A stretch of DNA of 33,425 nucleotides from Hydrogenophaga sp. (GCF_018780385.1 NZ_JADMJO010000078.1:1-33425); one strand, 5' to 3'; counted from the first letter of the stretch, positions 8,464 through 16,969 are shown. Notes: generated by a model from the letters alone, not told the origin. Made by a program: numbers and translations.

Positions 8464-10192
8464 TAGCAAGCCCGATCTTGCGCCGAACGCTGAAGCCGTG
8501 GCCGAAGTCCAGCACGTGGCCACGCTCGTTATTGGCACCAAACAGTCCCGCTTTCATGGCGACGCGTTCGAATGGGACACCCGGAAGGCGCGGACCGTGG
8601 CGCTGACGTTCGAATCACCATGGTTCAGCCAGCGACAATTGGACTTTTTTATTTGGGCGGATGCCGCGGTGAACGTCGAGATCTCGTGCGACGCGTTTGC
8701 CACGCTGCTCACGGCGAGTCTCTCTTCGGAAGCGGGCTTTCCTGTTGCATCGAAGCTCACGACCACGACGGTTGGTGGCGACGCGGGTCTGACGTCTCGT
8801 TTTCGGGTGTTTCTTAACGCCAATGTCGACGCTCGAATCTGGGTGGGCCTGGACGGTGGAAAGGAATGCCCGCGGAGCCAACTGAAATGGAAGGTTGTGC
8901 CGGACTTGCATCTGGCGGTACTTTGCGCAACTTGGATCGCCGCGCTCGCGGCCCTCATGCTTGTGGGGTTCGCGACTGGGGTGAAGGCCGTCCTGCTCGG
9001 GGTTCCAACCATGGCTGCCCTGCCCTGGGCTTTGAAATCTCTTGGCGTGAGCTGGGCCGGTAGGGTTGACGTATCAACGCTCGCATTGTGGATCGCCCGC
9101 AACTCCAGCCGTTGGGTGCAGCGAACCTGGGTGGCGTTGGGAATGCCAGCCGCCCTACTGGTTGCCTACCTCCTAGCGTCGCTAGGCGTCTATGGGATCT
9201 ATTACTTCCGCATCCAACAGGTAGTTTCGCGGGCACCGAACGTCGCAACAGCGGCGGATCTTTTCTGCGATTATCCGGAGCGAACCGAGGCGCGGGCACT
9301 GCTGGCACGCGCAGTGCACTCCTCGCACGGCTCACCCGGCCGCGCGAATGCCTACTCAGAGGCAACCCGCTTCATTCCTGTGGAGCGCTTTCTGGGGCGC
9401 TGCCTTTCCGAGTGGCGTCTAACACCGCTTTTCGTCGACGTTCCGCCCAGCCGGAAAAACGATGCACGGATCTTCTATGCGAGCTTGTGGTGGAACGCGA
9501 TCAACCACTGGGATGAACTCCCGGCCGCAGAAGTGGCTATACGGCAAGCATTGAGCCCACGTGGCGCGCTCGTCCACCTCACACTGGCAAAGTACGAATT
9601 GCTGTCGCTCAACAATCGAGGAGAGCAGCTCTGGTGCGAAGGGGCGAAGGCGTCAAGTCAAGAATGCGCTTCCAGACGGAAGGAGTGCGCAGACGCGAGG
9701 AGGCGCTTGATTGAAGCCATTGAACGCGAGTGGACTGTGGCGGAGACGCACACTGTCACCTACCTCGAAGCGCGCGATGCCCTCGCCTTCTCTTACTCTT
9801 CGACTGGCTGCGATCCTTCAGGCCCGAAAGATGAAGAGCTGGCCGTGAGCAACCTTCGAGCCCTGGTGCGTGCAATGCCTCGTGAAGAGGTGTTACTGGA
9901 CAATATGCTCACGCAGTTCAACTTTCGTATGTTTTTGGATGCAGAGTGGGAACGTAACCCAGACCATCCAACGGCTGCGCAATGGAAGAAGGATTGCGAG
10001 TTGCGGCAAACCTTCTGCCAGCGACTGCGGGACACGTTCATCAACGACGGCAAGCAGAAATTCTTCAGTTCTGGTCGCGAGCTGCGCGCCCAAGAATGGG
10101 ACGCCGCTTCCCTCCCCGCGCTCAAAGGTGAGGCGCTTGAGCGGCGAATAGAACTATTCATCAAGAAGGACTGGAAATGGCCCCTGAACTGA
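8444..10192 (+). CDS. Membrane protein of unknown function, divergent from the protease cassette
   Basis: A 582-residue protein. Residues 1-150 form a soluble, beta-type region (TVALTFESPWF, DFFIWADAAVNVEIS, RVFLNANVDARIWVGL). Two hydrophobic zones follow: about 155-200 (LHLAVLCATWIAALAALMLVGF and a second short helix) and about 230-255 (ALLVAYLLASLGVYGIYYF). The long remainder is helical and tetratricopeptide-like in feel, with many Glu/Arg/Ala and several Cys-containing helices (CASRRKECADARRRL, CELRQTFCQRLRD). AGGAA lies just before the ATG. The 3' end overlaps the next gene by 16 bases. I know no family. Position opposite the lipoprotein and protease genes suggests a linked envelope component, but that is only context. 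Confidence 0.65.
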   Translation: MILVHGSSKPDLAPNAEAVAEVQHVATLVIGTKQSRFHGDAFEWDTRKARTVALTFESPWFSQRQLDFFIWADAAVNVEISCDAFATLLTASLSSEAGFPVASKLTTTTVGGDAGLTSRFRVFLNANVDARIWVGLDGGKECPRSQLKWKVVPDLHLAVLCATWIAALAALMLVGFATGVKAVLLGVPTMAALPWALKSLGVSWAGRVDVSTLALWIARNSSRWVQRTWVALGMPAALLVAYLLASLGVYGIYYFRIQQVVSRAPNVATAADLFCDYPERTEARALLARAVHSSHGSPGRANAYSEATRFIPVERFLGRCLSEWRLTPLFVDVPPSRKNDARIFYASLWWNAINHWDELPAAEVAIRQALSPRGALVHLTLAKYELLSLNNRGEQLWCEGAKASSQECASRRKECADARRRLIEAIEREWTVAETHTVTYLEARDALAFSYSSTGCDPSGPKDEELAVSNLRALVRAMPREEVLLDNMLTQFNFRMFLDAEWERNPDHPTAAQWKKDCELRQTFCQRLRDTFINDGKQKFFSSGRELRAQEWDAASLPALKGEALERRIELFIKKDWKWPLN

Positions 10193-11160
10193 AATGTCTG
10201 TGGCTTACGGCTTCTCTGTTAACGCCGATCGCCGCTTCGGCGGCCGGTTGTCCAGCGCCCGCCTGCTTTACACAACCCGTGGAAATCGTTGTTCCGTTCG
10301 CTGCGGGTGGACAACTGGATACGGCCGCGAGGATCATTGCCGCCCCCCTCTCGGCTCAGGTAGGGCAGAAGGTGAATATCAAAAACTTGCCCGGTGCTAG
10401 CGGCGCGATCGGAGTCAGGCAAGCCGTGAATGCTGCACCGGACAGCCACACGATTCTCGTTACAAGTAGTGTCTCTATGGTCGTAACGCCAGTCCTACAT
10501 TCGACCCCCCCCTTCAATCCGCTCAAAGATCTGATTCCGGTGATCCAGATCGGTAGTACGCCCCACATCCTCGCTGTCCACTCCGACTCGCCATGGAAAT
10601 CCCTGAAGGATTTCGTGGCCGCAGCCAGCACCGGAACCAAGTCCATCAAATACGGCTCCGCAGGCCTAGGCTCATTCAACCATCTCTTGGCAGAGCGGCT
10701 GAAGATGTCAAGACGCCTCGGGCTGCTGCAACACACTCCCTATAGAGGTAATTCCCCTGCGCTCAACGACCTCTCGCATGGCCAGATCGACGTAATGTTC
10801 GTGGACGCCGCGACGGCTACGAGAGAGGCTCAGAGCGGGCGTTTGAGGTTTCTCGCGATTACTGGCGATCAGCGATCACCAGGCTTTCCCGACGTGCAAA
10901 CCTTCAATGAGCAAGGATTTGCAGGAATGGAATCGGCGTGGATTGGCGTCTTCTATCCGGCGAATACACACCAGAACATCGTCGTGCGCCTGAAAAGCGA
11001 AATGCAAAAATTGCTGACCGATCCGAACGTACGGGAGAAGCTCGAAGCCCTGGGGATCGAGGCCGGGGGGCTCGAGGGAGATGCATTTGCCCGCGCGATG
11101 GCGTTGCAGAGTGAGGCGTGGCGAGGCCTCATCCAAGGGGCCGGGGTAAGAGTTAGGTAA
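10177..11160 (+). CDS. Orphan Bug/TctC-family periplasmic solute-binding protein
   Basis: A 327-residue protein with a Sec signal peptide (LWLTASLLTPIAASAAG) and the Bug-family signature: PVEIVVPFAAGGQLDTAAR, NLPGASGAIGVR, KYGSAGLGSFNHLLAE, HTPYRGNSPALNDL and DVMFVDAATA, with EALGIEAGG near the end. Bug proteins bind organic acids or amino acids in the periplasm for tripartite tricarboxylate transporters or for signalling. Length is normal for the family. No TctA or TctB membrane gene is present here, so it is an orphan, as is common in Burkholderiales. The start lies inside the preceding gene (16-base overlap) behind AAGGA, implying coupled translation with the membrane protein. The ligand is unknown. 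Confidence 0.88.
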   Translation: MAPELKCLWLTASLLTPIAASAAGCPAPACFTQPVEIVVPFAAGGQLDTAARIIAAPLSAQVGQKVNIKNLPGASGAIGVRQAVNAAPDSHTILVTSSVSMVVTPVLHSTPPFNPLKDLIPVIQIGSTPHILAVHSDSPWKSLKDFVAAASTGTKSIKYGSAGLGSFNHLLAERLKMSRRLGLLQHTPYRGNSPALNDLSHGQIDVMFVDAATATREAQSGRLRFLAITGDQRSPGFPDVQTFNEQGFAGMESAWIGVFYPANTHQNIVVRLKSEMQKLLTDPNVREKLEALGIEAGGLEGDAFARAMALQSEAWRGLIQGAGVRVR

Positions 11161-11238
11161 ATCGGAATCAGACCAGACGTTTCGTCGTGTGTGGAGCCAA
11201 GGCGCGGCGTGGCCATGGTGGTCGCGAGTGCCAAGACA
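11161..11238. other. Short intergenic spacer
   Basis: No gene, terminator hairpin or repeat is seen between the Bug gene end and the converging remnant. With the remnant that follows it fills the 325 bases up to the IS66 element. Confidence 0.3.
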
Positions 11239-11466
11239 TCAAGCGTTCAAAGGTGAGTCTTCACGCTGCAACCGCCCCTGCGGCTGGGCAGCCTGGTCCA
11301 GGAAAACCCAAAGACGCATGCGGGCAGTGGCCTGACCTCCGGAAAGCAGCCCCCGCAACGCATCGATCGCGTCCACACGCTGCCCCAGCGCCCAGGCCAG
11401 AGGTGACTCCGCCGCAAATCCGGGATCGCGAAAGTAGCCCTCGAAGGAGCTGGCCTCAGACTCCTC
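11239..11466 (-). pseudogene. C-terminal remnant of an unidentified gene
   Basis: The minus strand is open for 75 codons between an in-frame TAG (11467-11469) and a TGA at 11239-11241. The reading, SSFEGYFRDPGFAAESPLAW, then VDAIDALRGLLSGG and RMRLWVFLDQAAQ, has normal protein composition and third-position GC. It has no start codon with a ribosome site, so it looks like the tail of a gene broken before the IS66 insertion. I do not recognise the family. It could be an accidental open frame, because GC-rich DNA yields such frames often. Confidence 0.3.
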
Positions 11467-11477
11467 CTAAGGGTGTG

Positions 11478-11485
11478 GGATGTTG
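11478..11485. repeat. 8-bp target-site duplication, left copy (GGATGTTG)
   Basis: GGATGTTG directly precedes the left terminal repeat and recurs exactly at 13904-13911 directly after the right one. Eight base pairs is the duplication length known for IS66-family transposition. Confidence 0.9.
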
Positions 11486-11546
11486 GTAAGCGCGCGGCCA
11501 TTCCATCTTGACCGCAGTGCGCGGTCGTGCTTTTGAGATTGCTTTG

Positions 11547-13067
11547 TCAGACTGGCTGCCAGCGATGTGGCAGCAGCTCGCCGATCTGGCTGGCGCGCTG
11601 CATGGGCAGGCGTGCCATCACATCACGCAGGTAGGCATACGGGTCGTGCCCGTTCATGCGCGCCGACTGGATCAGGCTCATGACGGCCGCCGCCCGCTGA
11701 CCCGCGCGCAGGCTGCCGGCGAACAGCCAGTTGTTTCGGCCAATGGCAATGGGCCGGATCTGGTTCTCGATCCAGTTGTTGTCCACGGGCAGTTGCCCGT
11801 CACTCGCGAACCGGGTCAACGCCTCCCAGCGCCGCAGGCTGTAGTCGAGGGCCTTGGCGCTCGCTGAACCCTCGGGCACCTTCTGGCGTTGCAGCAGCAT
11901 CCACTGGTGCAAGGCATCGAGCAGCGGCTTCGTTTGTTGTTGCCGGATGGCCCGGCGCTGATCGGCGCTGAGCTCCTTGACCTCACGCTCGATCTCGTAG
12001 ACACGACCGAACTGCTGCAGCGCGAACTCGGCGATCTGGCTTTGGTTCGCCGCGTGCAGATCGAAGAACTTGCGCCTCGCGTGCGCCAGGCAGCCAACCT
12101 CGGTCACGCCACTGGCGATCAAGGCCTTGTAGCCGCTGAAGTCGTCACAGGTGAGACTGCCTCTCCAGTCACCCAGGAAGCGCCGGGCATGTTCGCCCGA
12201 GCGTGATTCGCAGAAGTCGTAGACGACCACCTTGGTGTTCTCGAAGGCGCCCGTGGCATAGGCCCAGAGGTAGGCCCGGTGCGTCTTTCCGTTGCCCGGC
12301 TTGAGCATGGACACCGGCGTCTCATCGGCATGCAGCACGCGGTGCTGCAGCAGCTCTGTCCTCATGGCATCGACCAGTGGCTGCAGCTGCACGCCGCAGG
12401 AGCCCACCCACTGAGCGAGGGTTGAGCGCGGGATGGCGAGACCAGTGCGGCCGAAGATCGCTTCCTGGCGGTACAGCGGCAAGTGGTCTGCGTACTTGGC
12501 CACCAGCACCTGCGCCAGCAGACCGGTGGTGGGGATGCCCTTGTCGATGACGTGAGGATCGACGGGGACTTGGGTGAGCGTCTCGCACTTCGCGCAGGCC
12601 CACTTGCCCCGGATGTGGCGCTCCACCGTGAACACGCCAGGCACGTAGTCCAGCTTCTCGGCCACGTCCTCGCCGACGCGCTTCATCTGGCAGCCGCACT
12701 GGCACAGGGTGGACTCGGGCTCGTGGCGGATCTCGCGCCGCGGCAGGTTGGCTGGCAGCGGCGCGCGCTTGGGAACCTTCTTCTCTTCAACCTGGGCGGG
12801 CGCCTGCGCTTCTTGCAGCGCATCGATCTCGGTGGCCACGGCCGCCAGGTCGGCCTCGATCTCGTCTTCGAGAAGGCTCTTCTGTTCGGGGTTGAAGCGT
12901 TCGGATTGAGCCGCGAACTTCATGCGCTTCAAGAGCGCGTTCTCGTGCGTGAGTTTGTCCAGCAGCGCGCTCTGGTGGCGCAGCTGCGTCATGAGGCGCG
13001 TGGTCAGCTCACGCAGCTCTTCTGCGCTCAGGCTCTGCAGGGATTGAGGCTCGACCACCATGGGCAT
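11547..13067 (-). CDS. tnpC: IS66-family transposase TnpC
   Basis: A 506-residue DDE transposase. The N-terminus has a leucine-rich coiled segment (LMTQLRHQSALLDKLTHENALLKRM) and the IS66 motif FAAQSERF. A zinc-finger region follows, with CQCGCQ and later CAKC. The catalytic core shows Asp in LHADETP, Asp in TCDDFSGYKAL with LAHARRKF downstream, and Glu in NNWIENQIRP. The C-terminal tail, RNNWLFAGS through DPYAYLRDVMARLP, is typical of the family. Length is normal and no disruption is seen. ATG codons at 13067 and 13061 are both possible starts; the longer form is given. Confidence 0.96.
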   Translation of the reverse strand: MPMVVEPQSLQSLSAEELRELTTRLMTQLRHQSALLDKLTHENALLKRMKFAAQSERFNPEQKSLLEDEIEADLAAVATEIDALQEAQAPAQVEEKKVPKRAPLPANLPRREIRHEPESTLCQCGCQMKRVGEDVAEKLDYVPGVFTVERHIRGKWACAKCETLTQVPVDPHVIDKGIPTTGLLAQVLVAKYADHLPLYRQEAIFGRTGLAIPRSTLAQWVGSCGVQLQPLVDAMRTELLQHRVLHADETPVSMLKPGNGKTHRAYLWAYATGAFENTKVVVYDFCESRSGEHARRFLGDWRGSLTCDDFSGYKALIASGVTEVGCLAHARRKFFDLHAANQSQIAEFALQQFGRVYEIEREVKELSADQRRAIRQQQTKPLLDALHQWMLLQRQKVPEGSASAKALDYSLRRWEALTRFASDGQLPVDNNWIENQIRPIAIGRNNWLFAGSLRAGQRAAAVMSLIQSARMNGHDPYAYLRDVMARLPMQRASQIGELLPHRWQPV

Positions 13068-13142
13068 TCACTGTGCCAGCACTGGTACACGCGCACCATT
13101 GGCGCATGCCCCAATTGGCAAGCACCAGTCTGCGCTTCAGAG

Positions 13143-13475
13143 TCAGACCACGGTGATGACACCGCCGTCAGCCAGGCGCTGCCAGGGCAGGCCCAGCACC
13201 AGCGCATCGAACTGTGCGCGGGTGAGCGAAGCGGTGCTGGCCGCATCACGCGGCCAGACGAATTTGCCGCTGTTCAGGCGCCGGGCCGCCAGCCACACAC
13301 CGATGCCGTCGTGCACCAGCACCTTCATGCGGTTGGCTCGTCGATTGGCGAACAGGTAGGCGTGGTGCGGGCGCGCTGCGCCGAAGACCGACACCACGCG
13401 GGCCAGCGCCGTCTCGGTGCCTGCTCGCATGTCCAGCGGCTCGGTGGCAAGCCACAGCGCATCAACCCGGATCAC
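13143..13475 (-). CDS. tnpB: IS66 accessory protein TnpB
   Basis: A 110-residue protein of the IS66 Orf2 family, recognised by PLDMRAGTETALARV, HHAYLFANRRANRMKVLVHDG, GVWLAARRLNSGKF and LPWQRL. It starts at GTG 13475, overlapping the tnpA stop as GTGA, which is the usual arrangement. The frame stays open further upstream, but that part lies over tnpA and is rejected. The protein is required together with TnpA and TnpC for efficient transposition in characterised IS66 elements. Confidence 0.93.
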   Translation of the reverse strand: MIRVDALWLATEPLDMRAGTETALARVVSVFGAARPHHAYLFANRRANRMKVLVHDGIGVWLAARRLNSGKFVWPRDAASTASLTRAQFDALVLGLPWQRLADGGVITVV

Positions 13476-13831
13476 TTGATCAGCTCTCGCGTCCACACGG
13501 CGCACTGATCGGCCGCATCCAAGGGCCAGGTCACCGAGACGGTGGTGGCGCCACGGCGCAGCTCGATGCGGATGTCTGGTGCAAGTGCAGGCCCTGGTGA
13601 ACATGCCGCTGGCGGCAGCGGCACTGGAACGAATGCGGGGGCCTGGAGTGCAGGCAGCGCGCCACCCGCTTCGCGGCGCCACTTGTGAACGACGTTGGCG
13701 TTGATGCCGTACGACAGGGCAATGCTGGCCACCGATGCACCCGGCTCGGCGCACTGAGCAATGATCTGCTGCTTGAGCTCGGCGCTGTGCCGCCGGCGGG
13801 TCTTCTTCTTGGCTTCATTCATGGTGTCCAC
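13472..13831 (-). CDS. tnpA: IS66 accessory protein TnpA
   Basis: A 119-residue protein with an N-terminal helix-turn-helix like other IS66/IS3 OrfA proteins: RRRHSAELKQQIIAQC, then GASVASIALSYGINANVVHKWRR. A proline-rich linker and a short beta-type tail (DIRIELRRGATTVSVTWP) follow. It probably binds the element ends. Its stop overlaps the tnpB start by 4 bases. An in-frame ATG three codons in (MNEAKKK) is an alternative start. Confidence 0.92.
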   Translation of the reverse strand: MDTMNEAKKKTRRRHSAELKQQIIAQCAEPGASVASIALSYGINANVVHKWRREAGGALPALQAPAFVPVPLPPAACSPGPALAPDIRIELRRGATTVSVTWPLDAADQCAVWTRELIK

Positions 13832-13903
13832 CTAAATCGTTGGCGGACACCATCGTTGCCGCTTAGACAGATCCCTTCAAGGGTGGGATGGCCGCGCGCT
13901 TAC

Positions 13904-13911
13904 GGATGTTG
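13904..13911. repeat. 8-bp target-site duplication, right copy (GGATGTTG)
   Basis: This is an exact copy of 11478-11485, immediately outside the right terminal repeat of the IS66 element. The following bases, GCGCCGGCCGAAAACTGAGCC, resemble IS21-type end sequence, so the target may have been an older element end (uncertain). The rest of the interval to 14077 shows no gene. Confidence 0.9.
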
Positions 13912-14077
13912 GCGCCGGCCGAAAACTGAGCCACTGGCCCAGCCTTCGAAATGAATCAACATCTGGTGCTCCATCGGCGGCCCAATCCGAAAGGCTCTGA
14001 TAGTGGACGTGCACGTCGCGCTTCCTCGCCACCGCAACAGCCAGCGCTACCAAAACGCCGCGCCCAAGGCCTTCTGA

Positions 14078-14992
14078 TCAAGGCCCCCTGCGCCAACCCA
14101 TGAACACCACCAGCGCGCCCACCACCAAGCCGCTTCCCAGCCACTGAAGCGCAGTCACTGCCTCGCCCAGCAACACGATGGCGGCTACAAGGCCCACAAC
14201 TGGCACGCCCAGGCTGAACGGCGCCACCCTGCTGGCCGGATGCCGTTTGAGCAGGTGCGTCCACATGGCGTAGGCTGCAACGGTGGCGATCAGGCCCAAG
14301 AACACCACGCTGGCCCATGAGGAATCTCTCGCACCGAGCCAGTTCCAACGGACCTCAGGCGGGTCCAGCGCCCATGCAAGGACGATGAACGGAACGATGG
14401 GGACGAGCGAAATCCAAACGACATACTGCAGAGCGTCGAAGTCAGGGTGTAAACGTTGCGCCCGGCGGGCGACGATGTTGGAAACCGCCCACATGCCAGC
14501 TGCCGCTAGATTGAGCAGAAGCCCGGCCAGCGTAATGGCGCCTCCCCCTTGCACCGCACTGATGGCAAAACAAACTAGGCCAATTGCTGCCAGCAACAAC
14601 GCGTAAACCCCCGCCTTGGCCAGACTTTCACCCAGCATGGCGACACCCAGCAAGGTGGTGAAAAACAGCTGCATCTGCATGAGGACCGATGCCATGGCGG
14701 CCGTCATTCCATCTCGCAGCGCCAGAAAAAGAAAAGCGAACTGGCCCAGTTGCGCCAGCCCACCTGCCACGATCCAGCCCACAGGCAGACGTGGCCGGGG
14801 AATGAAAAATACCAGCGGCAGACTGGCAAACACATAGCGCGCTGCGCCAAGCTGAAAGGGCGTGAAGTCTCGCAAAGCGTACTTCATAGTCACGAAATTG
14901 AGGCCCCATATCAGGATGACTCCCAAGACTGCGCCGACGTCTGCCAACTTGAACGGAGGATGGTTGAGTCCGGTAGGAATGTGGTGCGCCAT
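14078..14992 (-). CDS. EamA-family (DMT superfamily) exporter
   Basis: A 304-residue inner-membrane protein with about ten hydrophobic helices in two homologous halves. Typical EamA blocks are ILIWGLNFVTMKYALRDFTPF and PFQLGAARYVFASLPLVF in the first half, and FLGLIATVAAYAMWTHLLKR, SRVAPFSLGVPVVGLVAAIVLLGE and LQWLGSGLVVGALVV in the second. Members export amino acids or other metabolites; the substrate cannot be told here. It starts 184 bp after the etfA stop on the same strand, too far for certain co-transcription, and an inverted repeat lies in that gap. It may be independent of the redox cluster. Confidence 0.9.
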   Translation of the reverse strand: MAHHIPTGLNHPPFKLADVGAVLGVILIWGLNFVTMKYALRDFTPFQLGAARYVFASLPLVFFIPRPRLPVGWIVAGGLAQLGQFAFLFLALRDGMTAAMASVLMQMQLFFTTLLGVAMLGESLAKAGVYALLLAAIGLVCFAISAVQGGGAITLAGLLLNLAAAGMWAVSNIVARRAQRLHPDFDALQYVVWISLVPIVPFIVLAWALDPPEVRWNWLGARDSSWASVVFLGLIATVAAYAMWTHLLKRHPASRVAPFSLGVPVVGLVAAIVLLGEAVTALQWLGSGLVVGALVVFMGWRRGP

Positions 14993-15066
14993 TAGTAGCC
15001 AATGAGTCTAGCCCATGGGCCAATGGGTGGATTTATCAGAACTCGGCTCACCGCACACTGGCCCCG

Positions 15067-15094
15067 GCCAGTTGGAAGTACCACTGCAACTGGC
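15067..15094. repeat. 8-bp inverted repeat upstream of the EamA gene
   Basis: GCCAGTTG at 15067-15074 and CAACTGGC at 15087-15094 are perfect complements around a 12-base loop. It lies between the etfA stop and the EamA start. No T-run follows on either strand, so it is either an operator or a weak hairpin; the function is unknown. Confidence 0.35.
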
Positions 15095-15176
15095 ACCGCC
15101 TCCACAGTGGCATCGGCGGCTTGCCTCCCATGTACAGAGTCAGCCCGTCAAGAAACAACCTCTTGACTCTTCACAA

Positions 15177-16136
15177 TTAGTGGCTTGTAACGTTTAAAAA
15201 TGTTCTCAACGCAGGCACAGCCTCGAACAGATCGGCCTCCAGGCCATAGTCGGCCACCGAGAAGATCGGGGCCTCGGGGTCCTTGTTGATCGCCACGATG
15301 ACCTTGCTGTCCTTCATGCCGGCCAGGTGTTGAATGGCACCCGAGATGCCGCAGGCCACGTACAGCTGCGGCGCCACGATCTTGCCGGTCTGGCCCACCT
15401 GCCAGTCGTTGGGCGCGTAACCCGCGTCCACCGCAGCACGGCTCGCGCCCAGTGCGGCTCCCAGCTTGTCGGCCAGCGGCGTCATCACCTCGTTGAACTT
15501 CTCGGCGCTGCCCAATGCACGTCCACCGGAGACGATGATCTTGGCCGCGGTGAGCTCGGGTCGGTCGCTCTTGGCGATCTCGCTGCCCATGAATTTGCTC
15601 TTGCCGTCGTCGGCCGCTACGGTGGCGGTTTCGATGGCTGCGCTGCCACCCGTGGCGGCCACCGGATCAAAGCCGGTGGTGCGCACGGTGACCACATGGG
15701 TGGCGTCGGTGCTTTGCACGGTGGCGATCGCGTTGCCGGCGTAGATCGGGCGCTCGAAGGTGTCGGCGCTGATCACCTTGGTGATGTCGGAGAGCTGGCC
15801 CACGTCGAGTGCGGCGGCCACGCGCGGCGCGATGTTCTTGCCGCTGGCGGTGGCCGGGAACAGGATGTGGCTGTAGTTGGCCGCGATGGCCAGCACCTGG
15901 GCGGCCACGTTCTCGGCCAAGCCGTGTTCGAAGCCCGGGGCGTCGGCGTGGATCACCTTGGCCACGCCGGCGATTTGTGCAGCGGCCTTGGCCGCTTCAC
16001 CGGCGTTGTGCCCGGCGATGAGCACGTGCACGTCCCCTCCGCATTGGGCGGCAGCGGCCACGGTGTTGAAGGTCGCGCCCTTGAGGGTGGCGTTGTCGTG
16101 TTCGGCCACAACAAGAATGTTTACGAGTGCGGTCAT
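15177..16136 (-). CDS. etfA: Electron transfer flavoprotein, alpha subunit
   Basis: A 319-residue FixB/EtfA protein. The N-terminal domain starts NILVVAEHDNATLK. The C-terminal FAD-binding domain carries SGGRALGSAEKF, VGQTGKIVAPQLYVACGISGAIQH and VIVAINKDPEAPIFSVADYG. Together with EtfB it takes electrons from flavin dehydrogenases and passes them to ETF-ubiquinone oxidoreductase. The gene follows etfB by 11 bp and is the last of the redox cluster. Its C-terminal end (LRTFLNVTSH) differs from the usual short KAL-type ending, perhaps through a recent change at the 3' end. No acyl-CoA dehydrogenase lies beside it, so it may be a second copy dedicated to the neighbouring flavoprotein. Confidence 0.95.
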   Translation of the reverse strand: MTALVNILVVAEHDNATLKGATFNTVAAAAQCGGDVHVLIAGHNAGEAAKAAAQIAGVAKVIHADAPGFEHGLAENVAAQVLAIAANYSHILFPATASGKNIAPRVAAALDVGQLSDITKVISADTFERPIYAGNAIATVQSTDATHVVTVRTTGFDPVAATGGSAAIETATVAADDGKSKFMGSEIAKSDRPELTAAKIIVSGGRALGSAEKFNEVMTPLADKLGAALGASRAAVDAGYAPNDWQVGQTGKIVAPQLYVACGISGAIQHLAGMKDSKVIVAINKDPEAPIFSVADYGLEADLFEAVPALRTFLNVTSH

Positions 16137-16147
16137 GTGTCGGTTCC

Positions 16148-16897
16148 TCAGATCACTTTGGCTTCGTTCTTCAGCTTGTCCACCAGGGCAGCCACATCGG
16201 CCACCTTGATGCCCGCGCCGCGCTTGGGCGGCTCGCTGACCTTCAGGGTCTTGATGCGCGGCGTCACGTCCACACCCAGGTCTTCGGGCTTGACGATGTC
16301 CATCTGCTTCTTCTTGGCCTTCATGATGTTGGGCAGCGTCACGTAGCGCGGCTCGTTCAGGCGCAGGTCGGTCGTGATGACCGCCGGCAGCGTGACCGAG
16401 AGGGTTTCCAGACCACCATCGACTTCGCGCGTCACGCTGGCCTTGCCATCGGCGACTTCGACCTTGGAAGCGAAGGTGGCCTGCGGCAGGCCAGCCAAAG
16501 CGGCCAGCATCTGGCCGGTCTGGTTGCAGTCGTCGTCAATCGCCTGTTTGCCCAGAATGATCAGGCCGGGCTGTTCCTTGTCGACCAGAGCCTTCAGAAG
16601 CTTGGCCACGGCCAGGGGCTGCAGCTCGACCGTGGTCTCCACCAGGATGGCGCGGTCCGCGCCGATGGCCATGGCGGTGCGCAGGGTTTCCTGGCACTGG
16701 GTGACACCGCAGGAGACGGCGATCACTTCGGTGACCACGCCCTTCTCCCTCAGGCGCACGGCTTCTTCCACCGCGATCTCGTCAAACGGGTTCATGCTCA
16801 TCTTGACGTTGGCGATGTCCACACCGCTGCCGTCGCTTTTGACGCGCACCTTGACGTTGTAGTCCACCACGCGCTTGACGGGGACGATCACTCTCAT
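16148..16897 (-). CDS. etfB: Electron transfer flavoprotein, beta subunit
   Basis: A 249-residue FixA/EtfB protein: [15 protein letters not shown] at the N-terminus, then [19 protein letters not shown] and [19 protein letters not shown], and the signature [28 protein letters not shown] near residue 190, where the AMP-binding fold closes. Length is normal. AAGGTG lies upstream of the ATG. There is a 72-bp gap to the YeiH-like gene before it, so an internal promoter is possible. It pairs with EtfA, 11 bp downstream. Confidence 0.95.
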   Translation of the reverse strand: MRVIVPVKRVVDYNVKVRVKSDGSGVDIANVKMSMNPFDEIAVEEAVRLREKGVVTEVIAVSCGVTQCQETLRTAMAIGADRAILVETTVELQPLAVAKLLKALVDKEQPGLIILGKQAIDDDCNQTGQMLAALAGLPQATFASKVEVADGKASVTREVDGGLETLSVTLPAVITTDLRLNEPRYVTLPNIMKAKKKQMDIVKPEDLGVDVTPRIKTLKVSEPPKRGAGIKVADVAALVDKLKNEAKVI

Positions 16898-16969
16898 AGT
16901 ATTTTCACCTTCGATGCCTTTTAGCTATACCCAATAAAGGTGGTTTTCGCTACATCCAGAAAATCGGGT

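Larger units (their letters stand above)
11486..13903 (-). mobile_element. Complete IS66-family insertion sequence
   Basis: The element is 2418 bp with terminal inverted repeats whose outer 16 bases are identical: GTAAGCGCGCGGCCAT at 11486-11501 and its reverse complement at 13888-13903. An 8-bp direct duplication flanks both sides. It carries the IS66 gene triplet tnpA-tnpB-tnpC on the minus strand, all intact. Perfect duplications and uninterrupted genes point to a fairly recent insertion and a potentially active element. Confidence 0.95.

Noticed and set aside
12483..13508. Plus-strand open frame of 341 codons inside the IS66 element
   Set aside because: Lies antisense to tnpC and tnpB, which are certain.
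13476..13754. Upstream extension of tnpB
   Set aside because: Overlaps tnpA in another frame; IS66 tnpB normally begins at the GTGA junction.
15067..15094. Rho-independent terminator after etfA
   Set aside because: The 8-bp stem has a 12-base loop and no T-run on either strand.
15327..16346. Plus-strand open frame of 339 codons opposite etfA/etfB
   Set aside because: Composition (Gly/His/Val-rich) is that of an antisense frame; EtfA and EtfB motifs are unambiguous.
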